Shown here one piece after another: positions 1 to 10,625 of a DNA stretch of 64,000 nucleotides. The notes beneath the pieces were generated by a model. It was not told the DNA's origin and ran no database searches. It saw nothing but the letters and a program-made list of their open reading frames with translations. The position numbers were made by a program, and so were the translations under genes. Each line of letters begins with the position of its first letter. Positions within the stretch are counted from its first letter, which is position 1. This DNA is from Brachypodius melanocephalos (Eukaryota > Chordata > Aves > Passeriformes > Pycnonotidae): assembly GCA_013398615.1 (NCBI GenBank), contig VZSR01000393.1, positions 2,280,361 to 2,344,360 of the forward strand. Direction: 5' to 3'.

Positions 1-417
1 GGTTCGTTCAAACCTGGAGCTCTGCACAGAGAAACGCCCCTGGGTGAGCGGTGCTGGCCCATCCCAGCCTTTGAGGATGTGAGGGATTTGAGGGAGATTC
101 AGGGATGCAGGGGCAGCCCAGCCCCCCAAAACAGCGCCAGACAAGTCCATGAGACTGCACAGCTCCAATCCCGGGGAGGTTCAGCCCTGGGAAATGTTTC
201 AGGCAGGAGCAGGAGCGCTGCCCTCCCTCAAAGGCTGCCTCGGGTCCCTCTCCAGGCAGCCAGGAGAGCTCGGGCTGCCCGGAGAGCTCCTCCTGCGGCT
301 TCTCCTGGAGCCTGCCTCCCTCTAGTGAGAGCCAGAGCCACCCGCACCCCGCGCCGGGGCTGCCCGGACGGCTGTGAGCATCTTTAGAGGATGCTGCGAG
401 GGGCTGGGAGTGCCCTG
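1..417. other. unique GC-rich DNA, no gene seen
   Basis: GC-rich sequence with a small CpG cluster around 300-375. Open frames exist on both strands but show no recognisable domain, and they share sequence with the tandem duplication that follows. I see no gene, repeat or RNA here. Confidence 0.6.
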
Positions 418-581
418 GGTGCTCTCCAGTGTGTTCCACGGGTGCTGTGCACATTTTGGGTGCTGGTTTGAATGCACTGAAGGTGCTGAGGACATTTTGG
501 GTGCTCTCCATTACGTTCCAAGGGTGCTGTTCATGTTTTGGATTCTGGTTTGAACGCACTGAGGGCGCTGTGCACATTTTT
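418..581. repeat. 82-bp tandem duplication, two copies
   Basis: The block starting GGTGCTCTCC at 418 recurs at 500. Both copies run through the same order of words (a GTTCCA stretch, GGGTGCTGT, CATTTTG, CTGGTTTGAA, GCACTGA), with scattered substitutions. The moderate divergence indicates an old duplication. It accounts for the repetitive part of a 258-codon minus-strand frame, which is therefore not taken as a gene. Confidence 0.8.
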
Positions 582-686
582 GGATGCTGTGGATATCTGT
601 AGTGCCTCACTGCACACATCCAGCTGCTGGGAATGAGCCTCAGGTGCCAGTCCTGGATCCAGCACAGGCTCTGAGTGCTGTGCCTG

Positions 687-752
687 CACAATCCTGGAAT
701 GGTTCGGCTCGGAAGGCTCCTTGAGGATCGTCCCGTTCCACCCCCTCTCACC
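687..752 (-). mobile_element. CR1 LINE 3'-tail fragment
   Basis: The sequence reads like the reverse complement of the avian CR1 3' end: ATCCTGGAATGGTT, then a GGAAGG..CCTTGAGGATC stretch, then a TTCCACCCCCT motif. Only the last 65 or so bases of the element are present. It is a dead, severely 5'-truncated copy. Confidence 0.7.
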
Positions 753-1722
753 GCCGAGTGCTCCATTAAGTGCGGTGATTTCACGCTGCCTGGGGACAGG
801 GGGTGATGTCCGAGGCAGGAGGGTGGAATGCCACCAACAATTCCCCATCCAGCACGGGATCTGCCAGCGATGATGAGCGGGCAGCTGTCAGCCAGCAGCC
901 TGAATTTATCCCGAGCTGGGGCTCAGCGTCGAGCGGCTGGCTGTGTTTTTAATCCAATCCCAGAGCCCCGCAGGCAGGATTTGTTGTGCTGCCGGATTTC
1001 TCCTTTGCCAGCCAGGGTAGGATTTCATCAAACGAGCTGGATAATTTCCCCACATCCTCAGGGGCTCGCCGGCAGCTCAGCTCCTGCGGGCTGCCCTTAG
1101 CAACCAGCACAGGAAAATCAGAGTTACCACTCCAAAGGATGCTTTTCCACCCTCTGGAGCAGCGGGCAGTGCCTGAGCGTGTCCCGCTCCTGCTCTTTGC
1201 CCTCTGCTTTGTCACAGCCGAGCCTTTGCTCCTGGCACAGCCTCAGTCGCTGGATCCGAAGGATTTGGATGCCATCCTAAATGGGCAGCAGTGGGGATGT
1301 GCTGGAGGAATGCTGGGGCTGGAAGCACGCAGAGCAGCGAGCTACGAGCACCCTGAGCTCCTCCAGCCTGACCTGAAGGTTTTTGACCCAGATGGGTGGA
1401 AGGAGAAATATTTATTGTCCCAGCAGCGAGGAGCAGGATTTTTCCAGCCAGAGGAGCTCGGGGTGCTACAGAGCTCTCAGCGAGGTTTGTTGGAGGGAAA
1501 AGGGCAAATCGAGCCTGGCAATTCCCTCACTCGTATCGGAAAAAGGTTAATTCCCTTCCTACACCACCAGCGACCCCAGGGTGCTGAGGATCCGGGTTGG
1601 GGTCAGCGCTGCTGGAGGCAGAACTTCCAGCTGGGGAACACATGGAAGCAAGAGCAGCGACTGGGGTCGTGTCCAAGCCCTCCTGCCCCGGCTGCTGAAG
1701 GGGTTTCCAAAGGGAAATGTTC

Positions 1723-1752
1723 TTTTCGGGTTTATGGTTTTCGGGTTTATGG
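1723..1752. repeat. 15-bp perfect tandem duplication
   Basis: TTTTCGGGTTTATGG occurs twice back to back. The perfect identity suggests a recent slippage or duplication event. It adds exactly five codons to the open frame that crosses it. Confidence 0.85.
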
Positions 1753-2300
1753 CAGGGATGAGCCTGGCAGCCGGAAAGAAACCCCGGGTGAGGGATCAGC
1801 CACGGGCAAGAAATGTGGGAAAAGCAGCAGGGGCTGATCACACCCAGAGGATGAGCAGGATTTATTGCATGGAACACAAAAAAAAAGAGATGAGCTGAAC
1901 GTGCCAGAAAAATGGGGGCTGGAAAGAAGTGCAGGACAGCAACAGTGCAGAATATGTCTGCAATTTCAGGCAGTAAAAAAGTCAATGTTGTGGGCCAAAC
2001 CCAGAGGGCAGTTTTGCTGTTTTCTGGATTTTGAAGCATAAAATATTCCAAGCCTCCCTCCAGATTTGGGCTTATTCCTGTTGTGCTTCTGCCACATGTG
2101 GATAAAGGCTGAGTGTTGATGCTTTGGGGTTATCAGTTGAGCAGAAGGGCTCCCAGGCACTGGAGCCAAATCAATTTTCCTTAATGACACCTGCTCGGAG
2201 GTCCCCAGCACAGGCATCTCTGTCTCTGCTGGGCCTGATGTGATTTCTGTGTGTGCACCTCAAAAAGGTGTCAATAACAGCCCCATCCACACCCCAGGGG

Positions 2301-2470
2301 TGCCTTTCCCTTCCCTTCCCAACCCACCCCTCCCTCCTCATCTCCCCAGCCTCCAGGTGGGATCAACCAGGGCTTCGATTTCAAAGCTCCCCTTTTTTTT
2401 CCCTTTTCCTTTTTTTTTCCCTTTTCCCTTTTTTCCCCGCTCTCTTTTTTCTCCTTATTTCACTCCACCC
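2301..2470. repeat. pyrimidine-rich low-complexity tract
   Basis: Almost all bases on the plus strand are C or T, in two blocks: about 2301-2352 with CCCTT and CCTCC words, and about 2389-2462 with T runs broken by CCC. Such tracts are common in vertebrate introns and intergenic DNA. They give spurious Phe/Pro-rich frames. Confidence 0.8.
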
Positions 2471-3452
2471 TGCTGCCAAATTTCCCTCCTTGAAGATCCC
2501 TATCTGCCCTTCTCACCCTGCTGCCTAGGTGTGGATGAGGGCAGGCACAGCTGGGCTGCAGCTCCCCGAATCCCGAATTCCCCAGGTCTGCAAAGGCGAC
2601 AGGGGGATGCCATATAACAGCAAGGGGGCTGTTTCCACCAAAGGGAACATCCAGCAGCCGGGGGCTTTGATTCTGATAGGGATCTGCACCGGCCTGGCCT
2701 CCAATTTAGGAGGAGGGATGGGGTTTATGGCTCTGCTTTTCCCCCCACTGGCGTCAGAGGGAATGGCGCTGGATGGTTTTTTTGGGATCTGGGGGATGGG
2801 GTCTTCTCCCGATGGCTGCAAGGGAAATCCGGGTGGGTTTTTCTTTCTTTCTTCTCTCCATGAAAATGCCCGGTGGTCTCTGAGCCTGATCAGCTCCTAG
2901 ATCAACAGCTGAGAATCACTGTGGCCTGCTTTGTTGGAAATTAGGGATAGTCTGGGATACAGGAATGGAAGAAAATGTGTAAAAGCAGCAATATTGGAGT
3001 TTTTGATACTTCTCCATCCTCACTTCCCCTGGGGCTGAACACACACCAGCAGCTGGGCCTGAGTGTTGAACATTTCTATTTGCTGCGGGGCAAAATGGGG
3101 CGAAAATGAGGGAAAACGGGGAGAATTTGAGGATTTTCTGTGAAAGGCAGCACTGTGCCGTGCAGGGGTACAAATGCTTGCATGCTGGGCACTAACTGCA
3201 GCTCCTGGGGGATGAAAGGATCAGGGAATCCCCCTGAGCCAGGTTTTACAGTGCCCACAGGGTTGGTCCCCTCGTGCCAAGGCTGCCTGGAGCTGGAGTT
3301 TTGGGATGCAGCCCCAGCACGGGAAATATTTGCATCCACCCCAAGGCAGATCCCTCCAGGTGAATTTTGGGCTGCTCCTTCCTCCCCACTGGCAGCGAAA
3401 TCAGGCAAATCCGCCATCAGCCTTATAGGGGGGAGTAACTATTTCACGTGGT

Positions 3453-3919
3453 TGTGAGCTGTTTTCGTGGGGTTTTTGTATTTTATCTCAAGGTCGTAAG
3501 TACATAACAGTTTAGAAAGCTGTTATCTCAAATCCTCAGATGATCAGTGCTGATATATCGATTACACGACGTCAATTTGCTGATTTTCTGTATTTATAGC
3601 CGACTTTTATATGCTTTAATGCCTTTTTCCTAATTATGCAAAAGACACGTGTCACTTCAAGGTCCTTCCTTATATTTTCTATCTGCTTAAACATCTCTTA
3701 ACTGCTATTGTTGAGAGCCTTGTTTTAAAAATGCATTAATGGACACCACTCTGGTATAAAATCAGGGCCTGGCCAGGGCTCAGGCTCTAAACTGGAGTGA
3801 TGCCTCTTATTTGCTAAATAAATCTTCCATTTATTTAAAATTAAACTTGCATTTCTACCTCGTGTCCCTGTGGATTTCTGTATTTTGGTTCCTCTGAAGG
3901 TTCTAATTTGCTCCTCACA
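3453..3919 (+). mobile_element. probable endogenous retrovirus LTR fragment
   Basis: A 467-bp AT-rich block begins TGTGAGCTG and ends CTCCTCACA, so it has the TG...CA ends of an LTR. A TATAAAA box lies at 3755-3761 and an AATAAA polyadenylation signal at 3817-3822. That spacing fits a U3/R boundary followed by R, then a roughly 100-bp U5-like tail. A TGG stands at 3924-3926, where a primer-binding site would start, but the rest of such a site is not convincing. I see no matching partner LTR, no gag/pol/env frame and no clear target-site duplication. It is either a solo LTR or the remnant of a decayed provirus. The family cannot be named, and an AT-rich enhancer is the alternative. Confidence 0.5.
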
Positions 3920-4354
3920 TTTCTGGGCACTCCTGGATGGATTTGGCGCCAGGGGGGATTCACACTCCAACATGGGGTGGGGGTATCACTCCGAATTTCT
4001 GGTGGCACCTCCAGGTGTGGGGAACGCTGCTCGTTCCCAACCAGCCCGTCCTGTCAGTGCGTTAATTACGGGAATCTAATGGGAGATGTAAACAGGAAAG
4101 CTCCAAGGGGGAGATAACGGGGACAGGGGCAGGAGGCAAAGCTCCCTCTGATGCAGGGAATGGGCTGCAGAGCGGGGCTGGCGGCCCTCAAAGGTGTTAA
4201 TTGGGGTGGCAGATAGCGCCTGGGACACTGTCCCCAGCTGTTCCTCTCTCTGGGGACAATCACATTCCTGCGGCTCGAAGTTCAGCGGCAGAGACCCGCA
4301 GTTGGTGCAGTAAAGGGTGGGAATGGCTTCGACCCGGGTTTGAATGGGATGTGG
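3920..4354. other. unique DNA between LTR-like block and CR1
   Basis: G-rich words such as GGGGTGGGGG occur near 3973. No gene or repeat family is recognised. Confidence 0.5.
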
Positions 4355-4556
4355 GGTAGGAATTCTTCCCTGTGAGGGTGGGGAGGCACAGACAGTGCTC
4401 CCCAGAGCAGCTGTGGCTGCCTCTGGATCCCTGGAAGTGTCTAAGGCCAGGCTGGATGGGGTTTGGAGCGATCTGGGATGGTGGAATATGTCCCTGCCTG
4501 GAACTGGATGAGTTTGAAGGCGCCCTCCAATCCAAACCCTTCTATAACTCCACAGT
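4355..4556 (+). mobile_element. CR1 LINE 3' end, 5'-truncated
   Basis: Plus-strand hallmarks appear in order: GGAATTCTTCCCTGTGAGGG, TGGGGAGGCAC, CTGTGGCTGCCTC, CCCTGGAAGTGTC, AAGGCCAGGCTGGATGGG, GGTGGAA.ATGTCCCTGCC, then a CCAA.CCAAACCCTTCTATAA tail. CR1 is the dominant avian LINE, and most copies are short 3' fragments left by incomplete reverse transcription. No reverse transcriptase reading frame remains. Confidence 0.92.
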
Positions 4557-7500
4557 TTTCATCCACTTCGAGTGAACTGAGGAAATCAAGGGCTAGGGCT
4601 GCCTTTTCCTTGTGTTTGTGGCGTGTTTGGTGTCCCCACAGCCCAGGTTTGTGGTTTACCCAGCACTGGTGACGCTGCTCTGAGCAGGAGAAATCCCCTC
4701 AGCAGCGCTGCCCCACATCCTCCTCCTCCTCCCCACCAGGCTGTGTCAAAACCTCTCCCTTTCTGGGGGGGTGAGAGTTAAAAACAGAGGAAAAAAAATG
4801 GTTGGAAATGGCTTGTGCAGGATCTGGGGGAGCTGAGTCTCCTTCAGAGGCAAAATCCCCTTCCCTGGGGTCTGGGAATGCTCCTGGCACCTCACAGAGG
4901 TCCTTGTCCCATCCTCCCTGAGAACCAAGCCAGTGTCATGACTGGGCTGAATTGGAATTTAGTGACCTCGTTGGAGGAAATTATTTTGCTCAAACCACGA
5001 TAAATTTAGATTTTTTTTTTTTAGATTATTATTCTCAGCCATTTTCCTTTGCAGGCAGGTTTCGCTTCTCTTTCTGAGCCTCTCTTTGTGTTTTCCTCTG
5101 CAAAAGGAGATAAAAAAAAGATCCCTCGGTGCTCTGGGCAAACAATTTTCTGCTTGCTGCCCCCTGCCATGAGCCCGAGTGCACTGCAGAAATCCTGCTC
5201 GTCTCTTGTCAAAGCTTGAACTGAATTAATTTAATGGATTTTAAAGGTGTTGGATGTGGTGGGAATCTCCTGCTCTCCCTGCCTTTTGTGGACATCCTCT
5301 CGTGTGTCACTGAGAGCAGAACTCTGAACCTCTTTGAACTCTAAAGGGCAAAGAAAAAGTGGAAACTCAGCTATTAAAAAACCCCAAACCCTCTTTTCCA
5401 GCGCTGCTCCGTTTAAAACCCATCTGGAGCAATAAAAGGAACGGCTGTGCCAGCACTGAGCCATCACCCCAAAGTCCTGCTGACCATGGAGCTCTGCCTT
5501 TTTTCCCCTGTTTTCCTGGTTTTCCCTGTTTTCCTTCCTTTCCAGTCGTCTCCTTCACAACCAGAGAAAATCTGCAGCATCCTCAGCCTGCCCTGAAACA
5601 CGGCATTCCCAGAGGGTGGATTTGTGAATGGTTGGCTGCTCATGATGTGCCTCGGGGCCTTCATTTTCGGGATTTTTTTTTTTTTCCAGGCCAGGCTGAG
5701 GGAGGAAGTTTGCAGGATGTTATCAGCATCCTGTTGCTGTGACCTGCTGAGCAATAGCATGGAAATGTCTCCCTTTCACCACACCCCGGTGGCAACCTTT
5801 TGGCTCCTGTCTGCTGGCCGTGTTCTGCAAGATTAATGTGTTTTTCCACACATCCATTGCTAAAAGGCATGGATTTTTAGTTTTGCTTGTGGTTTTTTTT
5901 GTAGGATTTTCCCGATATCCTGGCGTTTCTGGCAGTGTTTATAAAGTGTGTGAACGACTTCAGTCAACTCACTGTGGGGCATCCAAAACACGGTCAAGGT
6001 GGAAAAAGATTTTGGCTTTTGGGGTAGAGAGTCATTGGTTGGAGAGCACTGACAAAAAAAACCCCCAACTAAACCCTCCCCAAAAACAATAAAAGGGAAT
6101 AAAACTAAGAATTATGTCACCTTAATGAGGATAGATGTTTGATTTTTAGCTCATGGAGGGGTTTCTGTCATGGCAGTCAGTAATGAACATCTTGGGTGCT
6201 CCATGTGCTGTGTTTTCACCACCAGCCATGATCTTGGCCATTATCCGTGTAATTCCATGATCCTGTCACTGGAGTTACAGCAGCTTTCCATAGGAAATGG
6301 CTTTGCTGAATCCTTCTCAGGAAGTGCCTTCATTTCACCAATTTATATCAAGAGGAGAATATAAAAGAAACCGAGCTGAGCCTTCTCCTTTCGTATTGAT
6401 GTTCCTGTAATTCCACAATTCCTTAATATCAGCATAATGTTTCAATTGCCCTGGAAGAAAACATTCCAGTGGTTCCAAATATATCTATTTAGGCTTTCTT
6501 GTTCCAAGGGGAAGAAAGAACAGAAAGTGGAGTGCGAATACAAAACACCCAAGCTCCTCTCAGAAGGTGTTTTTTTTTCTTTCCACATCCCAGTCCCCAG
6601 CCAATCCCTTCCCACTGGAGCATCATCAGCAAAGGATTTGGGCCACAATCTTGGTTCTCCGTCAGGAGCATCCCTTGGGAATGTCCAGCACTCAGGTTTG
6701 GGCAGCCAGGGCTTGGAAAGGTGAGAGGAATTCACTGTGTCCAGGTTTGACTCCACCCTCTCAACCTCCCTCTTCTGGTGCCCAGTTTGAGTGGGGTTTA
6801 ATGGATGGATGAAAGCAGATCCCACCATCCTGGTTCATCCCTAATGAGACCCTTGTGGGACCAGCCAAGCCCTCCAAGGAGGGATGGTCCTCAAGGCTCT
6901 GTGCTGATTTTGGATTTGGGTTTTTTACCCTCTTTGTGCGCTCAGAGTGAGCTCGTGGGACTGAGCTGGGCTCTGGGTGATGGCTGCATCAAGGATTGAA
7001 AGTTCCGCTGGGGTGGAGGCCAAGGAGAACAACTGGAGCTGCCCTGGAGTAGCCAAGATCAGCTTTTATCATCCCAAGGATTCCTGGTGACTCTCCAGCT
7101 GCATGCCCTGAGGTTGTGGCATTGTTTGTCCAGGGCCTTTCCTATTTCCAGCAGAACACGCTGGTGTTTGTTATAGGAAGAAAAAGCTGCCTCCAGCAGG
7201 AATAATTCTGATTTAAGGCCCTGGTCCTTTGTCAGGGCTCTTCAGGGAAAAGACAATTCTGACCCCATTTCTATCCAGCCACCAATTTTTGCTCAGCTCC
7301 ATGCAAATCCTTGGCTGGAGCTGCCGAGTAACATCATCGCCTCTGTCCCTTTGCCCCCCGTGCCTGGGGGACAGTAAATCTGTAGGCAAACATTAGGCCT
7401 TCCTGAAAAGCCTGGCATTGCCGGGAGAAAATCAAAAGCTGGAGGGCTTTTATTATCTCTCTCCTTATTGTCTTCTCTTTTTATTGCCTTTTGGAGTCAC

Positions 7501-7667
7501 CCTGGAGAGCAATCTCCATCCCACAGCGTGGCCCTGCCAGACTTCCTCTGCTGTCACTGTGACCTAAGGAATTGAGGCCAAGCCTTCCTCTGCTCCAAGT
7601 ATTAACAAACCCAGCTCCCTAAACTCCAGGGATCCCTTTTTCTTTTGGGATCTTTCTTTTGGGCTTT

Positions 7668-7679
7668 CCCCCCCCCCCC
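7668..7679. repeat. poly-C run (12 C), then A run
   Basis: A homopolymer of 12 C is followed directly by 7 A. Such runs are prone to sequencing length errors, so nearby frames are unreliable. Confidence 0.9.
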
Positions 7680-7689
7680 AAAAAATCAC

Positions 7690-8165
7690 GCCAAAGTTGT
7701 GTTTGGGAGCGGGACGGCCGCGGGTTCCCTGCCCGGTGCCGCGGTGGGAAATCTCTGAAATCCCCTGAGAATTCCCGGCTGCCAGGGTGGTCTGCACGGG
7801 GGTGAGGCTTGGAATCTGGCAGGAACCCGGGGAGATGCTTCTTGCAGGGAAACTATGTGCTCTGCTCACTCATTAAGCACTTATCTCCTGCTCCTGCTCC
7901 GGAGGAGGCCGGGGAGGGAGCGGAGGAGGCGCGGGACGCTCCGGGAGGCCGATTGCGACAGGCACGGATCCTTGGGGAGAAGGCAGAGGTGGGACACCCT
8001 TGCTGAGGTCAGGCTGAGGTTGTAGGGACTCCTTTTTGCCCTTATCTTTCCAAAGTATGCAGCCCACCTCTGCTTTCCTGGGAAACAGGGAGGGGAATAA
8101 AAACCGCGCTGCGGGAAATGCGCTGATAGCGACGCCTCGGCTGAGCCTGGCTTCGTTCCCTCGGT
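7690..8165. promoter_or_regulatory. CpG-rich patch, possible regulatory element
   Basis: CpG dinucleotides cluster at 7703-7745 (GGACGGCCGCGGG, GGTGCCGCGGTG), at 7900-7970 (GGAGGCGCGGGACG) and at 8103-8160. This is denser than the surrounding DNA. No TATA box, splice donor or exon is evident next to it. It may be a small CpG island, a distal element or chance GC richness. It ends where the CR1 copy begins. Confidence 0.3.
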
Positions 8166-8415
8166 CACAGAATCAAGGAATGGTGTGGCTTGGAGGAGAT
8201 CTTATATCCATATTCCTTCTCAACATCCCATCTAACCCTGCCCTGTGTCAGTGGGAAGCCATTCCCCCTTGTCCTGTCTCTCCAAAGCCCCTCCCCAGGA
8301 ATTTTGGAGCCCCTTTAAGCACTGGAAGAGGCTCCAAGGTCTCCTCGGTGCCTTCTCTTCTCCAAGCTGAACAATCCAGATCCTCTCATCCCTGCTTTGC
8401 TCCAATATTGCTGTA
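8166..8415 (-). mobile_element. CR1 LINE fragment
   Basis: It reads as the reverse complement of a CR1 3' region. It begins CACAGAATCAAGGAATGGT and goes on to GGAAGCCATTCCCCCTTGTC, CTGTCTCTCCAAAGCCCCT, GCACTGGAAGAGGCTCCAAG, GTCTCC, and CTTCTCTTCTCCAAGCTGAA. These are standard landmarks of the longer avian CR1 tail. The copy is 5'-truncated and has no usable frame. Confidence 0.88.
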
Positions 8416-9606
8416 ATCAGTGGGATTTTCCGGTAAAAAAATCATGTTCCATCGTGCTTTGGGAACTGCTGGACGACAGAAGGGACAGTCACAACTCCAA
8501 GGATAATAAATCCAGAATAAAACTCCCCAAGCTCTGACTTGGACGTACCGTTGGGATTTTCCCCTTGGCAACCAAAGGAATTGCTTAAGGAAAAAAGTCA
8601 TTGCAATTTCCTCCTAACTGTGGCTTGTTCCAGGAAGAGAGGGGATTTTTCAGTCTCAGAGGGAGGAACTGCCATCCACAGGTCAGTGTCTGGGATTCCA
8701 AAGGGCTCCAAACCTGGAGAAACGTGTGCCTGACCAGCCCATATTTCCATCAGTGGATTCCCAGCGTGGGATGAGCTTTGGGATGAGCTTTCAGGATCTG
8801 ACCTTTCTCCCCTGACAGCGACTAAAGCCCACTTTCCTTCCCTACTTATCTTCCCAGAGTGCCAACAACTCTGACATCAATTAATTAGTTAATCACACAC
8901 CTCCTTAGGTGGGTCAATTTGGTCCAAAATGAGCTTGGCTTTGCCAGGATATTTTATTGAGGAACTTTCCCTGGCCAAAACACATTTAACTTTTCTTCCT
9001 CTGTTTGCTTTGAGGCATTGGATGAGCTCCCTCAAAACATGGAAAAAATCTGATTAAAATGGGAATACTCTGCTGCACTATTCAGGCAGAGTTTCCTACT
9101 CATTCCTGTGGATGCTGGGTTTGATGGGCTGGTTCCATGTGGGGAGCAGCCACTGAGGAGCTGCTTTCCCTGGATTTCCCTTTCTGCTGGAATACAGCAG
9201 TCCTCTCTTCCCATTTGCATGGTTGGACCTGTGAGCTCCTGCCTCATCCCAGCTCTCCAGGCTGCAGCTGGGCTGCTCTGCTCTCCTTTTATGTCACACA
9301 GCATTCCCATCATAATTCCAAGGTCAACAATTCGGCTGACTCACCCCGGGTCAAACAGGGGATTTCCAGAAGCAAAAGCTGCAACATGAATATTTCTTTT
9401 TGCTTTGATTTTTTTTTTTTTTATTACTTTTTCCCCTCCTCTGTGTGTGAACATGCTGGAAAACTGGCTGGTCTGACTGTGCACATCCTGAGATCATTCC
9501 AGCTTCCTTCTGATCCTTCTGGGAAAGGTTAGAGGAGGTCCAGGCTCCTCAGGGATGCATTGGGGGTCTTTTTGCACTTTGGTAAGGGAAATGAGCGCAG
9601 CTAAAT
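8416..9606. other. unique non-coding stretch
   Basis: No gene is recognised. An AT-rich patch at 8879-8897 reads AATTAATTAGTTAATCACA. It contains TAATTA and a GTTAATCA half-site of the HNF1/homeodomain type. A T run lies at about 9409-9422. Confidence 0.5.
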
Positions 9607-9812
9607 CATAAAATTCTGGAATGGGTTGGGTTGGAAGGGACCTTGAAGCTCATCCAGTTCCATGGGCAGGGACACCTTCCACTGTCCCAGGGTGCTCCAA
9701 GCCCTGTCCAGCCTGGCCTGGGACACTTCCAGGGATCCAGGGGCAGCAACAGCTTCTCTGGGAATCTGTGCCAGCACCTCCCATCCTCACAAGGGAATAT
9801 TCCTTCCCAAAA
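9607..9812 (-). mobile_element. CR1 LINE 3' end, 5'-truncated
   Basis: On the plus strand the reverse-complement landmarks run in order: AAATTCTGGAATGGGTTGGG, TTGGAAGGGACCTTGAAG, CATGGGCAGGGACACCTTCC, CCCAGGGTGCTCCAAGCCC, GTCCAGCCTGGCCTGGGACA, CTTCCAGGGATCCAGGG, CTTCTCTGGGAATCTGTGCC, then a TCCTCACAAGGGAA stretch. This is one of the better preserved copies in the window. Confidence 0.93.
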
Positions 9813-10122
9813 TCGAATTTAAATGGAGCCTAAAACCCCAATATATATTTTTTAAAAATATTTTTAGATGAGTCTTGAAGCTGACTCTTGAAGAGAAACA
9901 GCAAGTGAAGTATCTACTGGAATATCCATGTGTTGATCCAGTCTGGGATCAGCAGGGCAGGACCCTGGTGGACAAACCAAAGGATTCCCAGTTAAACCTG
10001 GTCCAGGCTGGCTCTGGTTCTTCCCTCAGGAAGTATCCAAGCCAGGGTTTCATGCAGTAGTTATGGTCACATCCCATTTTTATTTGCCTTTACGCATCTC
10101 CTCCTAAACCTAGAAATGTCAA

Positions 10123-10165
10123 AGGAGAAAAAAAAAAAAAAAAAACAAAAAAAAACAAAAAAACA
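10123..10165 (+). repeat. A-rich tract
   Basis: About 20 consecutive A are followed by CAAAAAAAAAC-type words. It resembles a degenerate poly(A) tail, but I recognise no retrocopied gene upstream. Confidence 0.75.
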
Positions 10166-10507
10166 CAAACCCGATTTTCTCCCTAAAGCCGAGCATTTCA
10201 ATACCTGCTCGGAATTCCCAAAGTGCAACATCACACGCTGGCTGCGATGAACCTTTATCCATCATCCTGGGGGCTGGGGCAGAGTCAGCGCTTGGAAAAC
10301 CCTGCGGGAATGGGATTGTTCCTCGGGCTGACCGGTGCCCCCCGGGCCACCGCAGGGAGCTGACGGGGCACTCCGAGGGGACAGGAAAACAACATTCAGC
10401 TGTGGCATTCTCTGCTTGCGTGCAGCCGCAGGCAGGAACTGCTTCCTCTGTTTCCAGGCTTTTAGGGAAAGGGGAGCTCCGCCGAGTTGCTAAATTGGAA
10501 TGGAGTG

Positions 10508-10625
10508 AAAAAAAAAAAAAAAATGCTGCGAACAACAGAATGTTTGGCTATTTTTTCTTTCCTTATTCTTTTTTTTTCTTTTTTTTTTTTTTCCTTTTTT
10601 TTTTTTTTTGGAAGACAAAAAAAGA
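10508..10625. repeat. opposed A run and long T/C run
   Basis: An A run at 10508-10523 is followed 45 bases later by T runs broken by single C or CC (10569-10611), and then A7. The complementary runs could pair as a hairpin. They generate Lys- or Phe-rich frames that are not genes. Confidence 0.8.

Larger units (their letters stand above)
753..3452. other. unique non-coding stretch
   Basis: No recognisable exon. The longest open frame of the window (986-1837, plus strand, 283 codons) lies here but has no known domain, so it is treated under findings rather than as a gene. The stretch also holds a 15-bp duplication (1723-1752) and a pyrimidine-rich zone (2301-2470). Confidence 0.55.
4557..8165. 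other. unique non-coding stretch
   Basis: About 3.6 kb with short poly-T runs (near 5012-5022 and 5668-5683) and no recognisable exon or repeat family. Open frames here are short and overlap one another on both strands without domain signatures. Its last 480 bases are CpG-rich and listed separately. Confidence 0.5.

Noticed and set aside
8..784. 258-codon minus-strand frame
   Set aside because: It runs through the 82-bp duplication and a CR1 tail, has no domain, and lies in GC-rich DNA where stops are rare.
10123..10165. Poly(A) tail of a retrocopy
   Set aside because: The upstream 250 bases show no recognisable gene and no target-site duplication.
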